NCBI RefSeq assembly: GCF_900269665.1
Contig: NZ_LT985361.1
Coordinates: forward strand, 685,426 to 749,425
Length of the DNA stretch: 64,000 nucleotides
Reading direction: 5' to 3'
Origin: Nocardia suismassiliense
GTDB lineage: Bacteria; Actinomycetota; Actinomycetes; Mycobacteriales; Mycobacteriaceae
Shown here piece after piece: positions 34,801-43,536 of the stretch. Both the position numbers and the translations under genes were made by a program. How positions within the stretch are numbered: the stretch's first letter is position 1; the number at the start of each line of letters is the position of its first letter. The notes beneath the pieces are model-generated. The model saw nothing but the letters and a program-made list of their open reading frames with translations, was not told the DNA's origin and did not search any database.

Positions 34801-36951
34801 GTGAGCGAAACCAACATGATCGGTTGGGAGCAGGATTCGGACGGCATCGTCACGCTGACGATGGACGACCCGAACCAGGGCGCCAACACGATGAACGAGC
34901 TGTACAAGTCGTCGATGACCGCGACGGTCGAGCGGCTCGAGGCCGAGAAGGACAGCATCACCGGCGTGGTGCTGACCTCCGCGAAGAAGACCTTCTTCGC
35001 CGGTGGCGACCTGAAGAACATGATGAAGGTCGGCCCGGAAGACGGCCAGGGCCTGATGGATGAGCTCTTCGCCATCAAGGACGCGCTGCGTCGCCTGGAG
35101 ACCCTGGGCAAGCCGGTCGTCTCCGCCATCAACGGCGCCGCGCTCGGCGGTGGCCTGGAGATCACCCTGGCGACCCACTACCGGATCGCCGCCGACGTAC
35201 CGGGCGTGCAGCTCGGTCTGCCCGAGGTGAGCCTGGGCCTGCTGCCCGCCGGTGGCGGTGTCACCCGCACCGTGCGCATGCTCGGTCTGCAGAACGCGCT
35301 CATGCAGGTGCTGCTGCAGGGCAACAAGTACCGCCCGGCCAAGGCCAAGGAGATCGGCCTGATCAACGAGGTCGTCGGCTCGGTCGAGGAACTGGTGCCC
35401 GCCGCCAAGGCGTGGATCAAGGCCAACCCCGAGGGTGGCGTGCAGCCGTGGGACAAGAAGGGCTACAAGATCCCCGGTGGCACCCCGTCCACCCCGGCCT
35501 TCGCGGCGAACCTGCCCGCGTTCCCGGCCAACCTGCGTAAGCAGCTCAAGGGCACCAACATGCCTGCCCCGCGGGCCATCATGGCCGCCGCGGTCGAGGG
35601 CTCGCAGGTCGACATCGACAACGCGTCGCTGATCGAGTCGCGCTACTTCGTGCACCTGCTCACCGGGCCGGTCGCGAAGAACATGATCCAGGCGTTCTTC
35701 TTCGACCTGCAGGCCATCAACAACGGTGGCTCGCGGCCGAAGGACGTGCCGAAGAAGGACATCAAGAAGATCGGCGTGCTGGGCGCGGGCATGATGGGCG
35801 CGGGTATCGCGTACGTCTCCGCCAAGGCGGGCTACCAGGTCGTGCTCAAGGACGTCACCATCGAGGCGGCCGAGCGCGGCAAGAACTACTCCGAGAAGAT
35901 CGAGGCCAAGGCCCTGTCCCGGGGCAAGACCACCGAGGAGAAGTCCAAGGCGCTGCTGGACCGGATCACTCCGTCCGCCGACGCCAAGGATTTCGACGGC
36001 GTGGACTTCGTGATCGAGGCGGTCTTCGAGAACACCGAGCTCAAGCACAAGGTGTTCCAGGAGATCGAGGACATCGTCACCCCGGACGCGCTGCTGGGCT
36101 CCAACACCTCCACCCTGCCGATCACCGGCCTCGCCGCCGGCGTGAAGCGCCAGGAAGACTTCATCGGCATCCACTTCTTCTCGCCGGTCGACAAGATGCC
36201 GCTGGTGGAGATCATCAAGGGTGAGAAGACCTCGCCCGAGGCGCTGGCCCGGGTGTTCGACTACACCCTCGCGATCAAGAAGACCCCGATCGTCGTCAAC
36301 GACAGCCGTGGTTTCTTCACCTCGCGCGTGATCGGCACCTTCGTCAACGAGGCGATCGCCATGCTCACCGAGGGCATCGAGCCCGCGACCATCGAGCAGG
36401 CCGGTCTGCAGGCGGGCTACCCGGCCGCGCCGCTGCAGCTGTCGGATGAGCTGAACTTGAAGCTCATGCAGAAGATCGCCAAGGAGACCATCGAGGCCGC
36501 GCAGGCGGGCGACACCACGATGGGCAAGAAGCGCCACCCGGCACAGGACGTCATCGACTACATGGTCGGTGAGGGTCGTCCGGGTCGCCTCGAGAAGGCG
36601 GGCTTCTACGAGTACGACGAGAACGGCAAGCGCACCGGTCTGTGGCCGGGCCTGCGTGAGCACTTCAAGACCACGGCGGATTTCACTGTGCCGCTGCAGG
36701 ATCTGATCGACCGCATGCTGTTCGCGGAGGCGATCGAGACCCAGAAGTGTTTCGACGAGGGTGTGCTGGAGACCACCGCCGACGCCAACATCGGCTCGAT
36801 CTTCGGCATCGGCTTCCCGGCCTGGACCGGTGGTGTGCACCAGTTCATCGTCGGTTACCCGGGTGGGCAGGCGGCGTTCGTCGAGCGCGCCGACTACCTC
36901 GCCAAGACCTACGGCGATCGTTTCGAGGTTCCCGCCTCGCTGCGTAAGTAG
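34801..36951 (+). CDS. fadB: Trifunctional enzyme alpha subunit (enoyl-CoA hydratase / 3-hydroxyacyl-CoA dehydrogenase), FadB
   Basis: A 716-residue two-enzyme protein. Residues 1-200 are the crotonase fold (AGGDLKNMM, INGAALGGGLEI, EVSLGLLPAGGG). The dehydrogenase begins at about 322 with the NAD loop IGVLGAGMMGAGIAY, and HFFSPVDKMPLVEII carries the catalytic His region. The last third is the dehydrogenase C-terminal domain (EAIAMLTEGIEPATIEQ). It hydrates enoyl-CoA and oxidises 3-hydroxyacyl-CoA in beta-oxidation. The GTG start has AAGGAG upstream. A strong hairpin follows the stop, ending the fadAB operon. Confidence 0.95.
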   Translation: MSETNMIGWEQDSDGIVTLTMDDPNQGANTMNELYKSSMTATVERLEAEKDSITGVVLTSAKKTFFAGGDLKNMMKVGPEDGQGLMDELFAIKDALRRLETLGKPVVSAINGAALGGGLEITLATHYRIAADVPGVQLGLPEVSLGLLPAGGGVTRTVRMLGLQNALMQVLLQGNKYRPAKAKEIGLINEVVGSVEELVPAAKAWIKANPEGGVQPWDKKGYKIPGGTPSTPAFAANLPAFPANLRKQLKGTNMPAPRAIMAAAVEGSQVDIDNASLIESRYFVHLLTGPVAKNMIQAFFFDLQAINNGGSRPKDVPKKDIKKIGVLGAGMMGAGIAYVSAKAGYQVVLKDVTIEAAERGKNYSEKIEAKALSRGKTTEEKSKALLDRITPSADAKDFDGVDFVIEAVFENTELKHKVFQEIEDIVTPDALLGSNTSTLPITGLAAGVKRQEDFIGIHFFSPVDKMPLVEIIKGEKTSPEALARVFDYTLAIKKTPIVVNDSRGFFTSRVIGTFVNEAIAMLTEGIEPATIEQAGLQAGYPAAPLQLSDELNLKLMQKIAKETIEAAQAGDTTMGKKRHPAQDVIDYMVGEGRPGRLEKAGFYEYDENGKRTGLWPGLREHFKTTADFTVPLQDLIDRMLFAEAIETQKCFDEGVLETTADANIGSIFGIGFPAWTGGVHQFIVGYPGGQAAFVERADYLAKTYGDRFEVPASLRK

Positions 36952-36962
36952 TCACCAACGGT

Positions 36963-36997
36963 AAAGCCCGCCACCGCGATTCGCGGTGGCGGGCTTT
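36963..36997 (+). terminator. Intrinsic terminator of the fadAB operon
   Basis: A 16-bp perfect stem (AAAGCCCGCCACCGCG with its complement) around a 3-base ATT loop, ending in TTT, lies 12 bases after the fadB stop. Confidence 0.85.
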
Positions 36998-37026
36998 CGC
37001 CGTTTCCAGCGCGTGTGATTCGGGTG

Positions 37027-38175
37027 ATGTTCACCCGCCGGTACCGCATTGTGGATAACGTGGTTCCGGTGAGACGTGGATACCCGCGCGGTGGACAAGC
37101 TCTGTTGGTCGCGACCATCGCGGTGGCGCTGGGTGTCGCGCCCGCCGCCGCGGCGCCGGAGTCCGGTCCTGCGGTCCGGCTGGTCGGCGAACAGGTCGTG
37201 CCGCACGCGCAGGAGTTCCAGGGCACCACGGTCGGCGGTCTGTCCGGGATCGACTTCGATTCCCGCACCGGCGATTACGTGCTCATCAGCGACGACCGGT
37301 CGGAACGCAACCCGGCGCGGTTCTACACCGCGCGCTTCCCGGTCGGCGAAAGTGGCGCAGGCCCGGTGACTTTCACCGGAACCCGGCCATTGCTGACCGC
37401 CGCGGGCGCTGCCTACGGCCCGAAGTCGGTGGACCCGGAGGAGATTCGGGTCGACCCGTGGTCCGGCAACTACTTCTGGACGCAGGAGGGTGAGCGCACC
37501 GAGACCGTGCTCGCCGACCCCTCGGTCCGCGTCGCCCGCCCGGACGGCACGTTCGTGAGCGAGCTGCCGATTCCGAACAACGAACGGATGCGGCCGGATT
37601 CGGGTCCGCGGCAGAACGCGGCCCTGGAGGGCGCGACGTTCGCCGCCGGTGGCTCGTTGTTCATGACGTCGGTGGAAGATCCACTGCTGCAGGATGGCCC
37701 GGTCGCGACGACAACGGCCGGTGCGACCGCGCGCATCACCGTGCAGGCCCGGTTCGGCCCGGTGTTCGCCCAGTACGCGTACCCGTTGGAGCCGGTGTTC
37801 GCCGAGTCGCGCCCGCAGCCCGGTCTCGGCGGGAACGGTATCGCCTCGATCCTGGCCGCCGACCCGGTCGACCCGACGAAAGTTCTTGTCCTGGAACGCT
37901 CTTTCGTCGTCGGCGTCGGTAACAAGATCAGGATCTACCAGGCGGACCTGAGCGGCGCCACCAACGTGCTGGACGCGCCCCTCGGCAACGCGCGCCCCGC
38001 CACCAAGCGCCTGCTGGTCGATCTGGATGACCTCGGCCTCGCGAAGATCGACAATGTCGAAGGCATGACCTGGGGCCCACGCCTGCCTTCCGGCGAACGC
38101 ACGCTGATCTTGGTGAGCGACAACAACTTCGCCGCCAACCAGATCACCCAGTTCATCGCCCTCGCCGTGCGCTAG
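37027..38175 (+). CDS. Secreted esterase-like/phytase-like beta-propeller protein
   Basis: A secreted protein of about 382 residues. After a signal peptide (LLVATIAVALGVAPAAAAP, cleavage after AAA) it has a phytase-like beta-propeller (PF13449 type) with GGLSGIDFDSRTGDYVLISDDRS, EEIRVDPWSGNYFWTQEG, ALEGATF, IDNVEGMTWGP and LILVSDNN. These EG and DN motifs are calcium-type loops. The substrate is unknown. The start is uncertain: ATG 37027 is used, but GTG 37069 gives a tidier signal peptide and GTG 37015 the longest protein; no clear ribosome-binding site separates them. Confidence 0.78.
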   Translation: MFTRRYRIVDNVVPVRRGYPRGGQALLVATIAVALGVAPAAAAPESGPAVRLVGEQVVPHAQEFQGTTVGGLSGIDFDSRTGDYVLISDDRSERNPARFYTARFPVGESGAGPVTFTGTRPLLTAAGAAYGPKSVDPEEIRVDPWSGNYFWTQEGERTETVLADPSVRVARPDGTFVSELPIPNNERMRPDSGPRQNAALEGATFAAGGSLFMTSVEDPLLQDGPVATTTAGATARITVQARFGPVFAQYAYPLEPVFAESRPQPGLGGNGIASILAADPVDPTKVLVLERSFVVGVGNKIRIYQADLSGATNVLDAPLGNARPATKRLLVDLDDLGLAKIDNVEGMTWGPRLPSGERTLILVSDNNFAANQITQFIALAVR

Positions 38176-38633
38176 CCACTACCGGCCTGACCGCGCCGCT
38201 AGACCCGGCCCGCATCCCCGGCGGTCTACCCATCGCCGGAGAACACCGGCGGCTGTCACACAACATCCGCATCCCCGAATGTGGACTGCCGCCTGTTCGA
38301 CCCGCCGCCCGCTGGACAAGATCTGAAACTTCCGGTCGCTGGGAAATTGCGTCCTTCCGCCCCGGCACGCGTCAGAATGGAATAGAGCGAATCTCGTTCC
38401 TGGTCACACCGGCGACCAGGCCGGCGGCGAGGCGCTGAGCAGGGACAATAAGGGGAAGATCGACGTGGAAAACATCCTGTTTCGAAACTTCTCCCACCAG
38501 GTGCCGTGCCCGCGCTACGTTGGAGTATGCGCAGACATATCGGACATCGCGCGGGGATTTCGATGATGTCCGCGTGTCAGCGTGCTTGTTGGTTGCCGGT
38601 GACGCCGATTCGATGTGAGTTCGAGGTGGTCAC
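38176..38633. other. Intergenic region before the PknK-type kinase
   Basis: 458 bases with no supported gene, RNA or terminator. Several short frames lack coding character. It presumably holds the kinase promoter. Confidence 0.4.
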
Positions 38634-41600
38634 GTGAATCCACGGACGCGTTCGGGCAAGGTCGGTCCCGACTCGACCCCGGCCGATTCGGACACCCAGC
38701 GCCACCCGCTCATCGGGATCGCCGATGAGCTGGACGCGATGGGGCTGTCCGAGGCGAAGGAGATCGGCCGGGGTGGCTTCGGCGTGGTCTATCGCTGCAT
38801 CCAGCGCACGCTGGACCGGGTGGTGGCGGTGAAGGTGCTCTCCTCGGAGATCGAGGTGGAGAGCCGGGAACGTTTCCTGCGCGAGGAACAGGCCATGGGC
38901 AGGCTGTCCGGCCATCCGAACATCGTGGACATCCTGCAGGTCGACGTGACGATGAGCGGTCTGCCGTTCATCGTGATGCCCTACTGCACCCGCGGTTCGC
39001 TGGAACAGGTGATCCGTGATCAGGGCCCGCTCACCTGGAGCGACTCGTTGCGCGCCGGGGTGAAGCTGGCGGGTGCGATCGAGAGCGCGCACCGCGCCCA
39101 GATTCTGCACCGCGACGTGAAACCGGCGAACGTCTTGCTCAGCGGCTACGGCGAGCCGCAGCTGACCGACTTCGGCATCGCCAGAATCCCCGGCGGCTTT
39201 CAGACCTCGAGCAGCATGATCACCGGGTCACCCGCCTTCACCGCGCCCGAGGTGCTCAAGGGCGACGACCCGACCGTCCTTTCCGATGTGTACGGCCTCG
39301 GCGCGACGCTGTTCGCGCTGCTCACCGGGCACGCCGCGTTCGAGCGGCAGGCGGGGGAGAAGGTGGTCGCGCAGTTCCTGCGGATCACCACCCAGCCGGT
39401 GCCGGATCTGCGCGAGCACGATATTCCGCCGGATGTGGCCGACGTGATCCAGCAGGCCATGGCCACCGACCCCGACGACCGCCCGCAGTCGGCCTACGAC
39501 TTCGGTCAGCTGCTGCGCGGCGTGCAACGCGACCATGACCAGATGCCGGACGAGATGGCGCTGCTGGAGACCATCGCCGCGCCCGAGCCGATGGAACATT
39601 CCAGCGACTCCACGACGCCGACCCAGTCCCGGCCCGCGGTGACGGCCCGGCGCAGCTGGCCGCTGACGCTGCGCCCCGCGGTCTCTCAGCACACCGGTGC
39701 AGGCGGCTCCGCGACGACGCTGCCGCCGACCGCGGCCACCAAGTTCCGGCCGCCGACCCCGGCCAGGGACCCGGTCCCGCGCCCCCGCCTGCTGGATATT
39801 CTGCGGTCGGGCGGGCGGCGCAGGCTCGCCGTCATCCACGGCCCCGCCGGTTTCGGCAAGAGCACCCTGGCCGCCCAGTGGCGGACCGACCTGACAGAGC
39901 GCGGCATCCCTGTCGCCTGGATCGGCGTCGACCACGACGACGACAACGAGATCTGGTTCCTCGCCCATCTGATCCAGGCGATCCGCCGGGTCCGCCCGGA
40001 TGTGGGCACCGGGTTGGATCAGGCGCTCGAGGAACGCCCCGCCGACGCGGCGGCCTTCGTGATCTCCACGCTCATCGATGAGATCCACGCGAGCGGCTCC
40101 ACGATCGTGGTGGTCGTGGACGACTGGCATCGGGTCACCGACCCCGGCGCGCACCACGCGATGGAATCGTTGCTGGACAACGGATGTCATCACTTGCGTT
40201 TCGTGGTGACGAGCCGGGAGCAATCCGGTTTGCCGACCAGCCGGATGCGGGTGCACGACGAACTGGTCGAGATCGGCTCGTCGGCGCTGCGCCTGACCAC
40301 CGAGGAGACCACAGAGATCCTGGTGCGCCACCACGGATTTCCGCTCACCGACATGCAAGTGGAGCAGATCCATACGGCGACCGACGGCTGGCCTGCCGCC
40401 ATCCAGCTGGTCAGCCTGTCGTTGCGCGGCAATGCCGACCCCGCCCAGCTGATCGCGAATCTGTCCGAGGGTAACCACGGCATCCGCGAGTATCTCGCCG
40501 AAAACGTCTTGGACACACTGGAACCCAGGATGCTCGATTTCCTGATGTCGATCTCGGTGACCGAGCGGGTGTGCGGTTCGCTGGCCGCGGCGCTGTCCGA
40601 GGACGCGGACGCCGAGCGACTGCTGGAGCAGGCCGAGCAGCGCGAGCTGTTCGTGCGCAGGATCGTGCACGACCCGGAGTGGTTCCGGATGCAGCCGCTG
40701 TTCGCCGAGCACCTGCGGGCCCGGCTCGAACGTGCCCAGCCGGGCCGGTTGAAGTCGCTGCACCGCAAGGCTGCCCGCTGGTACGCCGAACATCAGCTGC
40801 TGCGCAAATCGGTCGACCACGCGCTGGCGGCCACCGACTTCAAGATGGCGCTGGATCTGCTCGAGACCGGCGGCATGGACCTGATCGACCGGTCTCGGCT
40901 GGCGACGCTGCTCGGCACGGTGTCGAAACTGCCGATGCAGCAGGTGGCTTCGCGGTCCAAGCTGCTGATGGCGGTGGCCAGGGCCAACGTGAACCTGCAG
41001 CAGTCCGGCGCGGCGCGCACGGCGCTCGGCAGGCTCTCCAACATCCTGGCCCGCGGCTCGTCCACCGACGAGGACGTCGACCAGCAACGCTGCCAGGCCG
41101 CCGTGCTCGGCGCCGCCGACCAGATCGCCCGCGATCACACCGAGGGTGTGCTGGATCGGATTGCGGACTGCCTGCAGAAGCCGGATGAGCTGCCCGCCTG
41201 GACCGTGTCCACCGCGGCGAACCTGACCTCGTTCGTGCGGCTGTGCGAGTTCGACTTCGACGGCGCCCGCGAGATCCAGGACTGGGCGACGGAATACCAC
41301 GCCAGGTCCAAGGATCCGCTCGGCGAGGTCTTCGGGCTGTGCGGGCGCGGTGCCGCCGCCTACGAGCAGCTCGACATCCCTACCGCGACAGCGTGTTTCC
41401 AGCAGGCATGGGAGGTCGCCAAGTCCCGATCGGGTCCGCGCTCGCATGCCGTCCGGGTGGCCTCGGCGATGCTCGGCGAATTGAACTATCGCCGCGGCGA
41501 TCTCGACACCGCCGACCGGCTGCTCGACGAGAGCCATCAGCTGGCCGCCCGGGTCGGCCCGGTGGACTTCCTGATCTCGACGTTCGTCATCGGCGCGCGG

Positions 41601-42212
41601 GTCAAAGCGGTGCGCGGCGACTTGTTCACGGCCGCAACCAGACTCGACGAGGGCGCGCGCATCGCGAACGACAACCGGCTGTTCCGGCTGGCCGCGCACA
41701 TCCGCGCCGAACGGCTGCGGCTCGGCTTGCCGTTGGACGAGTCGGACGATCAGTTCTCGGGCCCCGAATCGCCGTCCGCGCCGCTGCACGCGGGGCATCG
41801 CATGACCGGCGCCGCCGTGCTGGCCGCGGAGGCCGAGGAGGTCGCCGCGATCCGGGAACTGCTGGCCCATGGCAGGCTCGGCTCCGACGACCGAGCGGTC
41901 CGCCGGTCCCGCGCCCTGCACGGCCGAATGCTCGAAAAGCGCCGCCCCCGAGCCCAATTGGACGCCTCGCTGCTGCTCGCCGAATGCCTGGCCGCCTCGG
42001 GCTGGGTCGGCGAGGCCACCGGCCTGCTGCTGCCGTCGGCCGCGACCTGCGCCCGGCTGGGCTGGACCAGACCACTGCTCGACGCGGGCCCCGGCGTCGT
42101 CTCCATCCTGCGCGTGCTGCGCGCCGAAATGCCCTCGGCCGCAGCGCATACCGGAGACATAGAACTGCCCGCCCGGTTCCTGGAGGAGCTCCTGGATCAG
42201 GACGGGCAGTAA
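38634..42212 (+). CDS. pknK: PknK-type Ser/Thr kinase fused to MalT-like ATPase regulator
   Basis: A 1192-residue protein. Residues 35-300 are a kinase (GRGGFGVVY near 43, HRDVKPANVLL near 156, DFGIARI near 178). After a Pro/Thr linker comes an AAA/STAND NTPase with P-loop GPAGFGKSTLA near 402 and VVVVDDWHRV as Walker B. A winged-helix-like region and about 450 residues of helical TPR-like repeats follow. This order matches M. tuberculosis PknK (Rv3080c), a kinase that controls translation and growth in stress. There is no membrane helix. A LuxR-type DNA-binding domain is not evident at the C-terminus, so gene control may be through phosphorylation. The start GTG has GAGG 9 bases upstream. 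It is convergent with the methyltransferase, 7 bases away. Confidence 0.93.
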   Translation: MNPRTRSGKVGPDSTPADSDTQRHPLIGIADELDAMGLSEAKEIGRGGFGVVYRCIQRTLDRVVAVKVLSSEIEVESRERFLREEQAMGRLSGHPNIVDILQVDVTMSGLPFIVMPYCTRGSLEQVIRDQGPLTWSDSLRAGVKLAGAIESAHRAQILHRDVKPANVLLSGYGEPQLTDFGIARIPGGFQTSSSMITGSPAFTAPEVLKGDDPTVLSDVYGLGATLFALLTGHAAFERQAGEKVVAQFLRITTQPVPDLREHDIPPDVADVIQQAMATDPDDRPQSAYDFGQLLRGVQRDHDQMPDEMALLETIAAPEPMEHSSDSTTPTQSRPAVTARRSWPLTLRPAVSQHTGAGGSATTLPPTAATKFRPPTPARDPVPRPRLLDILRSGGRRRLAVIHGPAGFGKSTLAAQWRTDLTERGIPVAWIGVDHDDDNEIWFLAHLIQAIRRVRPDVGTGLDQALEERPADAAAFVISTLIDEIHASGSTIVVVVDDWHRVTDPGAHHAMESLLDNGCHHLRFVVTSREQSGLPTSRMRVHDELVEIGSSALRLTTEETTEILVRHHGFPLTDMQVEQIHTATDGWPAAIQLVSLSLRGNADPAQLIANLSEGNHGIREYLAENVLDTLEPRMLDFLMSISVTERVCGSLAAALSEDADAERLLEQAEQRELFVRRIVHDPEWFRMQPLFAEHLRARLERAQPGRLKSLHRKAARWYAEHQLLRKSVDHALAATDFKMALDLLETGGMDLIDRSRLATLLGTVSKLPMQQVASRSKLLMAVARANVNLQQSGAARTALGRLSNILARGSSTDEDVDQQRCQAAVLGAADQIARDHTEGVLDRIADCLQKPDELPAWTVSTAANLTSFVRLCEFDFDGAREIQDWATEYHARSKDPLGEVFGLCGRGAAAYEQLDIPTATACFQQAWEVAKSRSGPRSHAVRVASAMLGELNYRRGDLDTADRLLDESHQLAARVGPVDFLISTFVIGARVKAVRGDLFTAATRLDEGARIANDNRLFRLAAHIRAERLRLGLPLDESDDQFSGPESPSAPLHAGHRMTGAAVLAAEAEEVAAIRELLAHGRLGSDDRAVRRSRALHGRMLEKRRPRAQLDASLLLAECLAASGWVGEATGLLLPSAATCARLGWTRPLLDAGPGVVSILRVLRAEMPSAAAHTGDIELPARFLEELLDQDGQ

Positions 42213-42219
42213 ACGAAAG

Positions 42220-43536
42220 CTACGGCTGCCACCACGGGCGCAGCGGCACCGTCCAGTCCCCGTCCGCCGGGAGCTTCACGCCGAGCACCTGGTGCAGCTG
42301 AACCACGTTGCGCTGGAAGCCGAGCCGGCAACCCGCCATGTACAGGCCCCACACCTTCGCGGTGCCCTCGCCGACCTCGGCGACGCACTCGTCCCAGTTC
42401 TGCACCAGGTTCTTGCACCATTCGTGCAGCGTCAGCGCGTAGTGCTCGCGCAGGTTCTCCTCGTGCAGCACCTCGAGTCCGACGTTCTGGATCTCGGAGA
42501 TGATCCGGCCGGACCCGATCAGCTCGCCGTCGGGGAACACGTAGCGGTCGATGAAGTCACCGGCCTTGGTGGTCCTGGTGTTGTCCGGGCGGGTGATGGA
42601 GTGGTTCAGGAACAGGCCGCCGTCGCGCAGCTTGTCCTTCATGAACTCGAAGTAGTAGGGGTAGTTGTGCACGCCGATGTGCTCGGTCAGCCCGATCGAG
42701 GACACCGCGTCGAAGTTGCCCTCGGGGATGTCGCGGTAGTCGGAGTGGCGCACCTCGGCCAGCTCGGACAGGCCCTGCTCGGCGATCTTCTGCTGGGCCC
42801 ACTCGGCCTGCTCGGCGGACAGCGTCGCGCCGATCACCTTGACGCCGCGTTTGGCCGCGTAGCGGACCATGCCGCCCCAGCCGCAGCCGATGTCGAGCAG
42901 CCGGTCGCCTTCCTTCAGCCGCAGCTTCTCGAAGACGAGGCGGTACTTGTTCTCCTGTGCCTGCTCCAGCGTCCAGTTCTCGTCGCCGTAACACGCACAG
43001 GTGTAGGTCATCGACGGGCCGAGCACGTACTCGTAGAACTTGTTCGAGACGTCGTAGTGATGATGGATCGCCTCGGCGTCACGAGTCTTGGAGTGCCGCA
43101 AGCCTTCCAGCGCGATCCGGCGCCAGCGCGGCAGCGTCTCCTGCGGCGGCGGTGCGACCGGCTTGAGCCGCTCCCAGCCCAGCGAGCGGGCGATGGTGAC
43201 CAGTGCGAGCGCGGACGGGCGATGGAACTTCAACCCCTCCATCGCCTTCAAGATGTCGTAGGGGTCGCCGGGGTGGACGCCGCTGGCGGTCATGTCGCCC
43301 GCGATGTAGGCGCGCGCCATGCCGAGATCGCCGGGGGCGGTCGCCAGGTAGTTGATGCCGCGGGGCGTCTTGATCTCCAGCCCGTACTTCGAGTCCTCGG
43401 GACCGGCCGTGCTGCCGTCGTAGGCGGTCAGCCGGATCGGTACCTCGCCGTCGATCAGCGTCTCGAAGATCTCGGCAATGCTGAGTTTGGTTCCGAGGTC
43501 AGCTAAGACGTCGGAACGGTCCTTGAATGTCGTCAT
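42220..43536 (-). CDS. Cyclopropane-fatty-acyl-phospholipid synthase-family methyltransferase
   Basis: A 438-residue SAM-dependent lipid methyltransferase. The motif LLDIGCGWGGM (SAM loop) lies near residue 217, and HHHYDVSNKFYEYVLGPSMTYTCACY and SIGLTEHIG are CFAS-family hallmarks. M. tuberculosis Rv3720 is the syntenic homologue. Its start overlaps the stop of the FAD oxidoreductase upstream by 4 bases. Such a methyltransferase/FAD pair can make 10-methyl-branched (tuberculostearic-type) fatty acids from oleoyl lipids: the methyltransferase adds a methylene, the flavoprotein reduces it. That role is inferred from pairing, not shown. Confidence 0.9.
   Translation of the reverse strand: MTTFKDRSDVLADLGTKLSIAEIFETLIDGEVPIRLTAYDGSTAGPEDSKYGLEIKTPRGINYLATAPGDLGMARAYIAGDMTASGVHPGDPYDILKAMEGLKFHRPSALALVTIARSLGWERLKPVAPPPQETLPRWRRIALEGLRHSKTRDAEAIHHHYDVSNKFYEYVLGPSMTYTCACYGDENWTLEQAQENKYRLVFEKLRLKEGDRLLDIGCGWGGMVRYAAKRGVKVIGATLSAEQAEWAQQKIAEQGLSELAEVRHSDYRDIPEGNFDAVSSIGLTEHIGVHNYPYYFEFMKDKLRDGGLFLNHSITRPDNTRTTKAGDFIDRYVFPDGELIGSGRIISEIQNVGLEVLHEENLREHYALTLHEWCKNLVQNWDECVAEVGEGTAKVWGLYMAGCRLGFQRNVVQLHQVLGVKLPADGDWTVPLRPWWQP

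Noticed and set aside
34783..36840. A 685-residue minus-strand open frame
   Set aside because: Antisense to fadB, which has all its motifs; the peptide is Arg/Gly/Leu-biased without domains.
39228..42149. A 973-residue minus-strand open frame
   Set aside because: Antisense to pknK; the sequence is compositionally biased and shows no domain.
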